The notes under the pieces are model-generated. The model was not told where the DNA came from. It saw nothing but the letters and a program-made list of their open reading frames with translations, and did not search any database. Position numbers and translations under genes: made by a program. Shown here in pieces: positions 10,348-22,920 of a DNA stretch of 64,000 nt; positions within the stretch are counted from its first letter, which is position 1, and each line of letters starts with the position of its first letter. The DNA comes from Byssothecium circinans (Eukaryota > Ascomycota > Dothideomycetes > Pleosporales > Massarinaceae), in the NCBI GenBank assembly GCA_010015675.1, contig ML976982.1:269328-333327 (forward strand), in the 5' to 3' direction.

Positions 10348-13300
10348 TTGTGGAAGTCATCTTGTAAACACTGGCGAGATGGCATTCACACACTTGCACA
10401 TACTGGCTGGAGGCTGTGGATAGGGCAGCGAGTTTGTACTGCACGGATTTGTTTCATTTTTATTAGATAGTTTCTGTAAATACTATGGCGATTTTGTTCT
10501 AGCGAAAGTGCCCTGAAATCCTATTTCGTCGAAGTGAAAGTCCCACCTTCATTCGATCGTCAGCCCAATATCGAGCTAACCCAAGACAGAGGCCCTTCAC
10601 ATGCTCAACTATCTTGTACGTAGATGAGCGCATCTCCGTCGACATCATCGATATATTCGCTAGCTTTCACCCGCTCGCCGTTCGCAGCGACAAGGCGAGT
10701 GAAGTGACGTGCATTTGATGCGGAGAACATTTAACAGATGCCCAAAAATATATCGAAAGTATCGAGCTTGGCGCAAGTTTCTGGATACCTTTTCAATGGC
10801 TTTCATCAATGAGGTAAACTGAGGTTACGTTGGAGGAAACGGTAGTGTCCTGGTATAGCCTGAGAGTTGACTCGGTTAAAAGTTTGGATGGTTTTTCAGG
10901 TACTTTGGTTGCTGGTTTTCGTCCGTGTTTTTACCATGTCTTCCTTTGAGAAAACACACGAGGTACAAAGCTGCTAAATTTGGCTCTGAAGGTGAAGAAT
11001 AACCCTGGAAAGTAGATATCGGCTGTTTTCTCTTCAGGGCACCTTGGAAGTATGTAAGGCAGATTATTCACAAGGCAAGTCCCGCCAACCAGCACCAAGC
11101 ACTTGCGATGCCGATGCCGATTCCTGGTGAATCGCGGGGGAAGACTCAAATACGGATTCCCTTCCCGCCCTTTAACGCAAAATACGCCCGACATCGACAA
11201 CCGTCCCGAGTCACCTTGCCGTCGTCCAACCATCTAACCCTCAACTTAGCGTAGCCGCTACCCTACCTTACATTAAGCACAAAATTGCCGACCCCTACCT
11301 AGACGCGTAACCCACCCCTATCAGGCTCCCTGTCCATTTTACATCTTCCTTGGCGCAGCAACTTGGCGCATATAACGGTGAGAATCCCGCACCATTTCTC
11401 GCGGAGAAAAAGAAACAAATTACCTCAAAACAAGGAAAGACTCTGAGCGATGACGCTGACGCCGTTGAAACGATTGCCCTTTCCCCCTTGCGGCTCGGGC
11501 GCGAGACGCGGTCGAGCGGCGTAGGGGAGAGAGTTGAAGGTTTCGAGTGGTTGTTATGTAACCCTTTGAACGATTGGATTGGGACGTTTTTGCGCGGTCT
11601 GGGCTCAGGGTTAAGGTGGACCCGTCCTCGCTTTCGGAGAACTACCAAAGTTGAGTATTTGTGCGCGTGAATCTGACTGTAACGAGTTCTTACCTGTACA
11701 TGTGTACCCACAAGCCATGAGTTCCCCGGCTGACACGCATCAAGTCACCCGCATCTCCCTACGATACCATGGTACTTGGATCTGCTGTACTTTTGAAGTC
11801 GTGTCTTGAGCGGAAACCGACTCCGGGAATTTTCACCAATCAGCCCAATCAGGATTGAGAGTTGTAAAGTACCCTAAAGGGTGAACGTTTTTTTGCTGGT
11901 TCTTAATATGCCGGGAAACCTTCGACATCCTTCATGCATGCATCTCACTATCTTCGTCTGCGCCGGTTTCGATCAAAACCCGTTCACCCCCTGCCCTACC
12001 TCAGCCAAACGCCATACAGCCTATGTCCGCACATACTCAACAAAAAACTCTTTTCCAAGTTGCGCAATTCCATGTGAAAACCCCAGTCCCTCGGCCTATT
12101 GAACCATCCGGCTCAACTTTAAGCGTTTGAAATTAACCGCCAACCTGCATCTTGTCAGCGTTACTATTTCCATCTCCTACAGAACGCAAGCATACACGCC
12201 GTCCCCATGCGACTATGTATGCGACCCCCAAAAAGAAAACGCCACCCCATCACATCACACCACATCCTAACCCCCGAATCATAAGAGCAGAATAATTGCC
12301 TGAACCAGGAAACATACATTGAGCAGCCACACGCCGCACCGTTGCAGACATTCAGAACTCCCGTATTCTCTGCCTGTCTAAATCGGCGATGCCTGGGTAC
12401 TTGCAGGCCTACTTCTTAACCCTCCCGGTCTTGCGACCTTCCTTCTCCAACCCTTCGACATAGGGTTTTATATCCTTCTCCTCTGGATTCAGGATTCGCA
12501 ATGCTGACATGTGTATGTAGGTAGATATATACGCCGGCCGCGTTTAGCGAACCGAACGGCTCGGAGCGGGATGACACAAGATGACAGCAGATGTCAACAT
12601 CGTAAAACAAGGAGCTGAGTCGACCTTCTACCTCCAGATACCTACCTTATGCAAGGCGGCGGGCGGCCCGCCATCGGTGTGAGAATATAGACTTGTTTGC
12701 AATTTTACTTTTTTGGCCTTGCTTCCTGGAGGACTTTTCTGTCCGCTCAGCTGCCTGACCCTCTGCTGATGACTCAGTAATGACGGTGCATTGTTTGGAT
12801 GGAGGTGCAAACGGACTGGCTCCTTCGCGTAACAACTTCAACGTGGCGTCCATTATAAAAGGCCTTCTTGGCTTGCGGTTAGCTATAGTCGAATTGCATT
12901 GGATTAGACAGAGGACGGGATACTGGGACACTTTTTGCTCTGCATCGGGCGTAAGTAGCTAGGATGTGTGGAACTGGCGCAGTTGGGGCGATGAGCTGAC
13001 CCACCCTCCGATATTTCATCCAATCCACCAGTAAAAAAGGTAAAAAAGCCCTCATATCATCCAGACTCCCCAGACATTCTCCCTAGAGACGACATAGACG
13101 GGGTCAGACGTATGTACAAAAGGGCCGAACAGCATTTCTCCAACTCAACCACGGATCAGCGTGACCACATACGCATCCTCGAAGCCCATGGGGAAAAAAG
13201 GGAACAAGGTTCCATGGACACTCTAAAACACCACGAATAACATCCCATTGAACAATCCATGTGTTGTAAGCCGCCGCAAATGCCCATGATGATGAACCTT

Positions 13301-14625
13301 GAGATCATGCGATCGAAAAGCATAAAAGTTCAAATAGGGAAGGCTGTAAGGTAGATAAAAAAAAGATCCCAGAATACCGCCGAGCGGCATGCCGGTTGTC
13401 CAATGGCCATCCTTGACCGGTGGAAAAGACATGGCCTTCGGCAAGCCGAATATAGATGGCATCTCTAGAGTCCATCCGATGGGCTGTGCTATGGAGCGTG
13501 TGGCGGAAATGTCGGTGTGCGGCTTGTTTTTCCGTTGCTCACGTTGCAGGCCCTTTTCATCCGATCTTAGGGTTTCTTGATTATCTTGCAGCATGCGTAC
13601 GAGAGTGCTTGAACCCCATGCGAACCAAATCCGAGACTGAGCTGGCTCCTCCTTTCTCTTCGTTTTCGTTTTCGACAGTTTGGAGGCTGGAAGTAAGCGA
13701 ATCTCCTCGGCAGAGCGGGAATAAAAGGAGGGGATTTTAAAAAGTTATTTCCTAAGAATACGTCAACATCAAACACCACATCTGGGTGAATCACATATAT
13801 AGCGTTTGTTCAATATCAAAATAGTGCCCGGATTCCAAACCCGTCCGTCCGATCAATATCCCATATACCAAGCCCCAAAAGCCGGTCAAACCCAACCCAG
13901 TATGACCAATCCAAACCAGAGACCGGATACCAAAACACATGGTACACAAGAGATAAGTACGGACCAGGCTCAATCTATAATGTCGGCGAACCGTGAGAAG
14001 GTGACCCACCCTCATAAGGAAAAGAGAAAGGAAATCGTTATCGGATTCAAATAAAAATCAAAGCTTTTTGTATGATGAATTGGCAAGGTTAGGTTTTCGC
14101 CATGGGCCCTTGTGAGAGGCCGGCTTATGCAAGCCCCATGCCGTGATGGATGGGGGTTCGAATAGAGCAGAAGATAATATGGCGGCGGGTTGAGCGCTGA
14201 CGGCGGCTCGGGCATCAACGCTCGACTCAATAGGTGGTTTGGGGTCGGAACAGTCGTCGATCGATAAGGTCAGATGGTGACGGGTCTTCGTCGACTGGCG
14301 TGGGATTCGTTCGCGTAGTTGGCGGTACGACTTTATGCCTTCTTGCCGTTGATTGCCTTGAGTTCGACGTCGCTGCGGTATTGTTAAAAACATTGGTCTG
14401 ACTGCCGAAGCATCCCGTGCAGAGAACCAATAGGTGAAGGCACCAGCTGTGGAGGGCTGTGCGTCCTCTCTATTCCGTCGGCCAAGGGAAATGCTGACCT
14501 TTGGGCGATAGTGTTGATAAGGAGGTGATATACAAAGGAGAGGTTGGGCACCTACAAGATCAACGTAGCATTTGGAGGAATATGACCCGGAAATCCACTG
14601 CACCAAGTCATGTTAGCCATCCTTC
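10348..14625. other. 4.3-kb spacer without a supportable gene
   Basis: Short frames occur on both strands (10931-11233, 11295-11711, 13223-13594, 14058-14606), but none shows a domain, signal peptide or fungal splice pattern that holds together. Parts such as 13740-14060 are AT-rich. No long terminal repeats or transposase motifs were seen. Confidence 0.5.
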
Positions 14626-15460
14626 TCAATCGCAAATGACTAGCCCCTGATCTGATCGTGATCGTGATGCATTGCCCGAGGCATTTGGAGACCTGGTGGA
14701 TGAAATGAATGCATGTGAGGCTGTGGTCAAATTGACGCTCGGAGTACGTGGTGGTCGTAGAATAAGTCTGTGCCCGATATGCGAGTGTCGAAAGATCCGG
14801 GGGGTAGGTTCGGTAGGGCTAGAACCGAGGTTGATATTTCGGCTTCTGCATACTGAAGCGACGTCCTCTTTCTTCCGTGTGGCAATGGTAAAGCCAGAAA
14901 ACAAGCTTACCGATCACCGTAACCAAAATCTCTGGAGGAGTAACGTTAGTGTTTTGACTTTCGAGGCCAATTGCCATTACGTACGCAGTGATAATCATTG
15001 TACACTTCTCGCCTAGCGACATAGGCGCCGCGGATGCAGAGCCTAGAATACCCTCATCCCAGCCTGTGCAGCGGTTAGCCCATCCTTCCTCAGTGGAGAC
15101 ACATGCAGCCCTTGGAGAGAAATGCTGGTCACTGGTACGGAGCAACGTACCACGAATGACACGGCCAACCCCGATTTCGGTGATGAGATCCCCTCGGCCA
15201 ACGGAAGAGTCGAATCTAAGATGGATAGTCAGGACCGATCTTGAAGTATGCTCCGAATGGGAAGGGATTGACGGATCACCCACTTGTTGCCTTTCTTATC
15301 GGCTGCGTCGTCTGTGTAGAGCCATCCTAGATGTCGTGTGAGATACTGACGGCAGCACGTGAGGTATTGTGCTACCTGTGTACTCCATGGAAACTTCGTC
15401 ATGTTTCTTTGGTATATCGATGCCATTGCCTTGCTTCAAGACCTTCTTCTCGACGCCCAT
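14626..15460 (-). CDS. FKBP12-like peptidyl-prolyl isomerase paralogue, atypical
   Basis: Exons 15460-15376, 15326-15284, 15215-15151, 15063-14985, 14931-14911 and 14767-14626 join in phase and give 144 aa against about 110 for FKBP12. The start (MGVEKKVLKQGNG), EYTG, FDSSVGRGD, IGVGRVIRGWDEG and MSLGEK are classic FKBP12, so Tyr26, Phe36, Asp37 and Trp59 equivalents are present, and Tyr82 in DFGYG. Two oddities: seven extra residues (GSASAAP) between WDEGIL and MSLGEK, and a C-terminus that does not match the usual IPP...LIFDVEL strand. After DFGYGDR the predicted tail is Ser/Thr-rich and lacks the Phe99 equivalent. Either the gene is decaying, or it is a divergent paralogue whose last exon I have not placed correctly. 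FKBP12 proteins isomerise prolyl bonds and bind FK506 and rapamycin. Confidence 0.6.
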
Positions 15461-17581
15461 GGTGGATGATTGATGATACGGGGGAGTAACAGACCCTTGG
15501 ATAAAGTGATCGAAAGCTTGGTATATGGTGATTACTAGCGCGCTGTGGGGCAAGTGCTAGTGGGAACGGTAGGGAGGGAGAGCTAGAGGCGAAAAAAACC
15601 ACGTCAACGGGGATGACTCCGGCTTTTAAAGACTCGACGAAGGCAATGAGCTCGGGTCAGGGAGACTCTGTGGCATGTAAGTACTATTGAACACCCGGGT
15701 ATGGCAAGAGCTTGGACACCTACCTGGCTTCCCACGACAGACCAGGAGGGTAAAAGGCCGTGCAACAAAATGGCCTGTAGGAATGCATCCATGTACCAGC
15801 ATTCTAGCCCCTCGCCGCTGTACTGCCTGCGGCTGTTCCATCCCACCTAAGCCCAGTAGCCGCCCTAAGAGCCCATCCGTCATCCGGGCCACCATCCCCG
15901 ACGCTCCAGTCGTTTGAGCGCAGGAAACAAGAGCGAGTCTGGCCCACGGATCCTAGCTCATCCCCACATACACATCAATGTATCGAAGGCTTAGTTGCCC
16001 TGCGCCATCGTCAAGACTCTTTCTTCCTCGTGTGCTGCAACGTCATGTTGAGACGAAGCCTCACTCTCTCGCTTCCAGTGCGTCTGTGAAACATCCCACA
16101 CCCGTGTATCCTCCCGAGCTTGCCTCACCTCATGGAAATAATGGTATCACAATGCTTATCATAGGCACAGAGTCTATGTGTAGCTAAGCGGGTGGGGGTG
16201 GTGGGTTGATGGCACTCGCTTCCTGACTTTCGACAAGCCACCATTCACTAGCAACCTCCAAGTCGGAGAGATGTCATACGTGTTCTACATAGCAAATGCC
16301 CCCTTCTCGTCAGAGGTCGCACGACGACAGCAAGTGCCATACCACATATACTCCCGATGCTGCCACCGGTTGACTAGCGCCACCAGGGAGGAGTGTGAGC
16401 CTCTCCAAGAGACTAAGGTAGCTGTAGAGTCAGGCGCCAGGATGTCTGTGGAGGGTAGTCCTAGCCTAACGTCCTCACATCAGTGGCTTTGCTTTTCTCC
16501 GCGTGGCTGGCTGCGAGGGTATTGAATTGCCGGCTGATGGTCTGAGTATTGTATTTTAAAGCAATGTGAGATCTATGTATCTATAGCAGACTCATGCCTT
16601 TATGTGCCACATACCTCGGGATTTTGCCGCCTTGTCGTCTGCCCAAATATGGCAACTGACAACAAGCAAACTTTCCCGGGACTTGAATTCACCGATCTCG
16701 GTGACTCTTGCTTCCACGGAGTGCCTTCGGCCTAAGCCTGCCTAAGATAGTCATTCATGTTCGGAACATCTGTCAGTTCGCCTCGCAGCCAACACCATGA
16801 ATCATTCAAATGAATCATCCAGAGTTCCTGACAAGCCCGCTAAACGCGTTTCGCGGCTTTTCTGTCCAGTTTCATATCAAAGTATCTCCCCCTCCATCTC
16901 AACATGGCGGCCCAATTAGCAACGCGGCGGAGCTTGCACCCGCACCCGCAGCTTCTAGGCTAGCTGCACCGAAAAACGTCGTGGTACAGGACAGGGCTTA
17001 GGTAGTAACAGCCTTACCAAAAGACGTGCTTCACGCGGTTGCCGCTCAAAAAAAAAAAGCCTTCGCACTACCAAGACGGCGGAAGGCAAACCTTCGTACA
17101 CCATTTCCAAGTCTGCCGGTGCCGCCTGAGACGAACGGCCGTGCGCCGCACGTTGAAGCAAGCCCAGTCTTTCGCACCGGCCATCCTTCGAAAAGGCGAT
17201 CAAAAGCCCATGTGCGTGTCGCCCGGGATCCCAAAATCTTGGGTTGGGTCCGTCCTAGGCAGTGGATTGGCCACTCATTTTCGCGCTTGCAGCGGTCGCA
17301 TTTCACGATGCTATTTTGTCTCCTTTGTTGGTCGGCGTACCACAAAATGCCCCATGCTTTTGATTTAGATAGCGCCCGGCGGCCTAATCAAGAATAGCAC
17401 TGGGGGAGCTGTGGAGATGCGGGATGGAGGATCGGTCATACACATGGGAGTCGGCATGTTACTGCTGTCGGAAGGTGATTACATATACATAAGATTGGAG
17501 GGGATCGCTCTGCCATGGTGAAGCCACAGAAGATTTGTTCGCGAGAAAATGCAAGGTATCATGACGGGTACCGCCGGAAGC
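15461..17581. other. 2.1-kb intergenic region without a gene
   Basis: Upstream of the FKBP-like gene and downstream of histidinol-phosphatase. Frames on both strands are short and featureless. A run of 11 A stands near 17048-17058. Nothing can be supported as a gene. Confidence 0.5.
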
Positions 17582-18616
17582 TTACAAATGAGTTGTCGAC
17601 CAGAAAGGATGCTGTACGAGGTCGTCTATCGCGATGCTAGAGAAGCCCGCATTGGGGAAGCGGCCGTCTCGCGGTGGAGCGTCACTGTCAGCGTACATAA
17701 TCTCCTCGATACCTGCCTTTTGGATGAAGTTCAACAGCCGCGTGTAGTTGGTACCGATCTGATCGATGCTGTGGCTGTCGTCACTCATGACGAACCTACC
17801 TCCCATGCGCAGGAAGAGCTTTCCGATGTCAGAGAATGCATTGCCGGGGATAGAGAGGGGGCGGTGTGACGTACCTGGCAAATGGGCATGCAAGGATAAG
17901 GCTCAGCAAGACCTTTTCGCAGTGCTGATGCATTCACCTCCAGAATGCCGCCGTATGACGCAATAAACTTCAGGTTTCGTTGAATCTTCTCCCACACCCC
18001 GTTCATGTCCTTGAAGTCCGTATCCCGGTGGTCGCTGAGGAGCCGTATCAAATCAAAGTGACCCACGACAGGCGGCTGAAGCGTTTGGAGCATTTCCAAT
18101 TGCGAGTCAAAATAGTCTTGGAATAGTTTCTCATCTGTACCACCTGCCGCTTCCCTCGCCTTCTCGTAGGTTTCCCGATCGAAGTCGATCGGTATGGCAT
18201 GTGTGTGATGGAGCGAGCCCACGAAAAAGTCGAACGAGTATTTAGTGAGCACGTCACGTATTGTCTGGAGTGTCGACGGCCGGATCCATTCTGACTCGAA
18301 GCCAATTAGGATCTTGACCTGGGACGAGTAGAGATTCTTGACGCGAACTGCCTCGCTGATGTAGTGGTCGAAAAGCTTCGCAAGCGATTCGGGGCTATGG
18401 GAGTCTTTCTGTTTACAGTCAGTCCTTTCAAGTAGAATGGGGAAACATCGTCCGACGAACCTCCCGGGGATAGAAGTCTTCGATAGGCCGAGGAATGTGC
18501 TCCGTCATGGCGTATGTGTGGAAGCCTTTCGCTATAGCCGTCTGGACCATCTCCTCCAAGGTATTCTTCGCGTGCCCGCAAAACTGACCAGAGTGGCTAT
18601 GATGTGTGTACGGCAT
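17582..18616 (-). CDS. his2: Histidinol-phosphatase (PHP family)
   Basis: Exons 18616-18461, 18408-17875 and 17818-17582 join in phase 0 to give 308 aa, close to the fungal HIS2 length. The metal-binding PHP motifs are in order: HHSHSGQFCGHA at residues 5-16, MTEHIPRP around His40, FESEW, GSLHHTH, VGHFDLIRL, and the C-terminal SDDSH. The enzyme dephosphorylates L-histidinol phosphate to L-histidinol, the penultimate stage of histidine synthesis, in the cytosol. Both introns have normal donors (GTTCGT, GTACGT). The second ends at an AAG acceptor chosen because it restores the conserved LRMGGRF strand. The start at 18616 is the first ATG of the frame and puts the first metal motif at the N-terminus, as expected. 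Confidence 0.92.
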
Positions 18617-19087
18617 GATGGCGGTGGAGTGCTTGGGCAGTCAACACGTCAGATGGGGAGTTCTGGGTAAATGGAGGAGGTTGAGTTATGAGGAAAACAC
18701 TTTCGACTCGTCGGGCAGTCCGTAAAGAGCGCTATTCATAGTAGACAGACGCAGGGTGACGTACTGGCTCGGACAAGAGGCAGTCGAAGCAATAGTGGGG
18801 TGGATGTTCGATGTTCGAATGTTGGTTCCTGTCGGAAGCTTGTAATATGAGCAGGTTCCGACGCGTTGCACGAGTTCCGAACTAGCGCCCGAATCCAGCC
18901 TGACATTCCTCCCACGTTGTTTCAACCTTGCATAAGCCTCAATTGGGAATCATCTATTCTACGTAACTTCCTCTACAACAAATATATCCAACCACGTGCA
19001 ACCCCATACCCAAGACATCTATCGTACCCCCAAGACCTCCATCACACACCCAAACCCCCCACTACTACTATTATTACCACCGCAACC
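18617..19087. promoter_or_regulatory. Divergent promoter between his2 and the GGCT-like gene
   Basis: A 471-bp spacer between two divergently transcribed genes. The half nearest the plus-strand gene is rich in C and A, typical of a fungal leader, with many CCA and ACC runs just before its ATG. No discrete operator could be named. Confidence 0.4.
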
Positions 19088-19702
19088 ATGTCCCCACCCC
19101 TCACAATCTACATGGGGTACGGCTCCAACCTCTGGCTCCACCAGATGCGCACCCGCTGCCCAACATCCACCTACCTCGGCATCGCCCGCCTCCAAAACTA
19201 CAAATGGCTCATCAACGACCGCGGCTACGCCAACGTCGTCCAAGTCCCCTCATCCCCACCCACATCCACTACATCTCCCCACCACTCCTATCCCAATGTC
19301 GTCTACGGCCTAGTCTACTCCCTACAAAACACCGACGAGGAACGTCTGGACCGCAACGAAGGCGTCCCGGTAGCTTATACTAAAGAGTACCTATCCTGTG
19401 ATTTCTGGGCCGCTGCACACGGTGCCGGGTCGAAGATTGATACAAGCGATCCGCCGACGAAGACGAGGGAGATGCTTGTTTATATTGATAGGAAGAGGGT
19501 GGAGGAAGATGAGCCGAAGGAAGAGTATGTTTATCGTATGAATAGGGGGATTGAGGACGCGATTAAAGTGGGCGTACCGGTCAAGTATGTGGATGAAGTG
19601 ATGAGGAAGTTTATTCCAAAGGAGGAGGGGAAGAGCAAGGGGATCGAGGAAAAGGCATTGAGGCAGGCCGGAGAGTTTGTGGATGAGAGTGGGGTTTATT
19701 AA
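19088..19702 (+). CDS. Gamma-glutamylcyclotransferase-like protein
   Basis: One exon of 204 aa. The ATG at 19088 has a good context (GCAACCATG) and places the signature YGSN at residues 11-14, right at the N-terminus as the GGCT-like fold requires; the frame is open further upstream but that part is not conserved-looking. The catalytic glutamate is expected in RNEGVP (Glu91). Members of this fold release 5-oxoproline from gamma-glutamyl peptides in glutathione turnover. The fungal subgroup has not been widely tested, so the substrate is inferred. The C-terminal part (about 150-204) is charged and helical. Confidence 0.75.
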   Translation: MSPPLTIYMGYGSNLWLHQMRTRCPTSTYLGIARLQNYKWLINDRGYANVVQVPSSPPTSTTSPHHSYPNVVYGLVYSLQNTDEERLDRNEGVPVAYTKEYLSCDFWAAAHGAGSKIDTSDPPTKTREMLVYIDRKRVEEDEPKEEYVYRMNRGIEDAIKVGVPVKYVDEVMRKFIPKEEGKSKGIEEKALRQAGEFVDESGVY

Positions 19703-20059
19703 GGAGGTTTGTGGGGAGGCCGCTGCGCGGGGGGGGGGGGGGGGTATGGTTTGGCACGGGTAGAACAACGTGCAGTCGTGTCTCAAAAGTCCGGCACCGC
19801 TTCCCGTAGGAGCAGTTCGTTGTGTGATAAGGGGAAGGTCCATTCATAGCGTCTAGGCCAGACAGTAAGAAGAAATGGGGGCAAGGAAGGAAATTCTCCT
19901 CATAAACGACTTATAGAGAAGATGCCTCCAGAGAAGACCTCGCTACTCCGGCTTCTCAGTCCCAACAAGCCCAGTATTCGCATCCGCATCCACCTCCAAC
20001 GGTAATACTAAATCATACATCCACTCTGTGCCCTATCCACCATTTGGGCGCCGCATCAT
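19703..20059. other. Convergent intergenic region with a G homopolymer
   Basis: 357 bp between the ends of two convergent genes. A run of 16 G occupies 19729-19744, only 26 bp after the GGCT-like stop codon. The rest shows no gene. Confidence 0.6.
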
Positions 20060-21497
20060 CTAAGCCCCCTCACGAGCCCTGCGGTAGCTAGCCTGCGCGA
20101 CCGTCAATATCAGTGAGGGTTCCGATATTGTTGCTGAACAAACAAATCAGACCAAGACTGCAAAGGTGGAGTGGCGCTCCGTGATGAGGATGGTAACAGC
20201 GCAATGAAGATATCGAACTTAGAAACCAGACGAATCATGGCGACGCACCTCTTGCTCAACCTGCAGTTGGTCTACTACCGGCGCCAGCTCGGAGAGGATC
20301 TCATAGGCCTTCTTGTGGTACTCAAGCTGTGCGGAGATGAGCTCCGCCAGGTTGCGGAGCGGCTCAGGGGTGTCGAGGACCTAAAAGTTGTTAGGGATGT
20401 TTCAAAATGTATGGCCATGTATTACAAGTCTCGATATGCTTGCCACACCTTCTAAGGGTGAAAAGTGTTTCTAAACTACTGTTGTGGTTGTAATGGAGAC
20501 TCACATTTTTCATGACACCGACAGCTTCCTCCGTCTGGCCGACAAACTCATCCTCAGCCTGTTCAATCTTGGCTCGCGCTTCTTCAGTCAGCTCCTCCTC
20601 CAAGCCGTCCTTGCGGCCCGCCTGACCAGGCAGACTGAAAGCACCACCCTTAGCATTTGTCTTCGTAGCATCCAAGCTCAACCTCGAGTTCTCGACGGCC
20701 TTGCGGGCGCGCGTCGCAAACATGATGTTCGTATTGAGCGTTGTACTCCAGCCAGCCAAGAACCTGCTCTGGATAGCAGAATCCTGCGCCAACCTAGCCT
20801 CTCCGACCTTCTCGCTAGCAAGAGCAAATTTCTCGAGAGCCGTGGCAAGCGGGTCCTCCCCGGCACCGGAGTGCTCGCCCGAAAGGACGTGTGAGCTGTT
20901 CAGGGCGGCGCGGGCGATGGCATGGCTGAAGGTCTTGGGCTGCGGCTTCGCGGAAGGGGGTGCGGTCAGGGCGGCCTGGGCCTCCGCAGGGGACGTAGCA
21001 GCGGAGAGGAGTTGAACCTTCTCGCCGACGGTACGACCTAGGTCGTTGAAGGACTCGCGGATATTGGTCGGGTAGTCGTAGGCTTCATTCGAGTATTGCG
21101 ACCTGTGGGATGGGTCGCGTTAGAGCTGGGGTGCTCCTTGAATAAGATAGGGGCAGCGGAGGTGTCTTACGTGACCTGAAGCATGGTATTGTGCACCTTC
21201 TTCAAAGCATCAACGCGCTTCTCGAGCTCGATGTAGTCGGGCGGGAGCTGAGTCTATCATACGCCCTGTCAACGTCTGTCCAGCAACTTCATAGGCGATC
21301 GCGATCGCACCTTGTCATCGGCCTGTCCAAATTGTTCCTTGACATACTGCTGCGTACGACCCGCCCATGGCGTGAAAGAAGCACTGCAAAGGCCATGTCA
21401 GCATATCCTGAGTTGCGCAGTGTTGTGTTAAGCTCACGACAACGGGGCGGGGGCGGTCGTACGAGATGTTCTTGCCGAGAGCTTGAAACTTGTCCAT
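20060..21497 (-). CDS. gvp36: GVP36-type BAR domain protein
   Basis: Six exons (21497-21463, 21383-21311, 21253-21171, 21102-20505, 20380-20249, 20092-20060), all phase-consistent, give 317 aa. The sequence follows the fungal BAR_2/Gvp36 family throughout: ASFTPWAGRTQQYVKEQFGQ near the N-terminus, LPPDYIELEKRVDAL, AYDYP, then long helices with the block around IQSRFLAGWSTTLN and the C-terminal VLDTPEPLRNLAELISAQLEYHKKAYEIL, ending in ASYRRAREGA. Such proteins bind and curve membranes in late-Golgi and vesicle traffic. The first exon is only 35 nt; its donor (GTACGA) was chosen because it restores the NISASFTPW junction, whereas the longer reading hits a stop. Confidence 0.9.
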
Positions 21498-22920
21498 GAT
21501 AGGCGTCTAAAAGAAATCCGGCCACTGCTGTTAGTTATGCGGGATAAGGTTTGGTGGATGGTGATGTCGTTTCGCTGAAGCTTCGCATGCATGTGGTTCT
21601 CTCCGCTGCGGATGAAAGGCCCGTGCGCAGGACCCTGTGTTACCTACGCCTTTTTGGGCTTCCTTCAAGGGCTTCCTTCAAGAGCTCCAGCACTGGATCT
21701 CACTCTTCACTACTGTTTCTTCATTTCAGTATACCAGACGAGAAGCTCAATCATTCTCTATTCAAACTCGATTCTCCGCATGGAACTGTATCGCATTCTC
21801 GGTCACACGCCTAAAGTTGCCCACATTAAGCACGCCTGCATGTGATATCTTGAAACATGCAAGGTCCGTCCTCACTCATCTCACACCTTGAACGACATGA
21901 GAATTGTTTCAATCGATGATTTCCAGAGCTTCCCCTTGTAATTGAAGCAAGCCAAAGTGTGTCAACACAGGCCCCGTTGAATATCCATATTCTAATATCA
22001 CCTCTGTCCGAGGGCTTTGAATAGCAGACTTGACCGTAAAGTCGCATTTCAGGAGGTCGTATCAAGAAGACAGTCAACAACCTATGCAAAGAATTCAAGA
22101 ACGAAATAATGTATAAATAATATACTACGATAAGTGTATACAAGAACTGCAATCATCCAAACGGAATCAAAAAAGTCCGTGGCCACAAAGCGACCCCGTC
22201 GGCACTACCGAATGAAAAAAAGAATCACTCGTTGTTGAAACAACAACTAGAAAAGCCAATGTCAGATGATTCAATGATACTAATAGGTGGATGCTGCGGT
22301 GTAAAGACGTCTGCCATCCACCATCCACTCATACACCATTGCTGTCGTGTGTGCATTGGGGGTATTTCAGCGTAACCAGCCATCCCACCCACTGGGCGAC
22401 CCAAACCGAAGCCCCAAGTAGTCCAAGAGACCCCCCCTCAGATATAAACCCTTGGGTCCGGAAGGTCGATGCAATCTATGTTCCGTGCGGCTGTGTGCAT
22501 TCTCATGTGAAGATAAACGGAAGGGCTGGCCGTCGAAAACTGGACATCGTCGTCTCAAACGACCCGACGTCAAAACAAAGTGAACTGTCGGCGTATAACA
22601 ACGCACCGCAGGGTGGGGTATGTCTCGCTTCACATGGCCGAATCGCGTCTAGGCTTCCAGCAGTGCTGCAGTGCCAGTGGTACAAGAGACGTGTAGTTTG
22701 CAGGACGCAAGCCATGCCTCAAGCAGTCGATCGAGCGTGCCACAAAACCCGCCATCGGGTGCGTCCTGAGTGCACCGTTCTGTGCAACAGGGCTGAGAAA
22801 TAGAGTGTTTCAGATGTCTCCTGCTGCACTACATCCAGCCGCTATCCGCACTTCTTGTTGTTCCTGCCCAACGCCCAACCGCAAGCCTTCACTATCCCGA
22901 GCAATTTCTGTTCCGCATGC
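21498..22920. other. 1.4-kb intergenic region without a gene
   Basis: Lies between the BAR-protein promoter and the 3' end of the Zn2Cys6 gene. The middle (about 22050-22260) is AT-rich. The longest frame, 22291-22803 on the plus strand, gives a random-looking Cys/His/Pro-containing translation with no domain. Confidence 0.45.

Noticed and set aside
11295..11711. Overlapping frames on both strands of about 100-138 codons
   Set aside because: No protein-like features; the two strands give equally poor translations.
14058..14606. 182-codon minus-strand frame downstream of the FKBP-like gene
   Set aside because: No domain or joinable exons, and it does not supply the missing FKBP C-terminal strand.
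22291..22803. 170-codon plus-strand frame rich in Cys and His
   Set aside because: Cysteine and histidine positions do not form any known zinc pattern, and codon use looks random.
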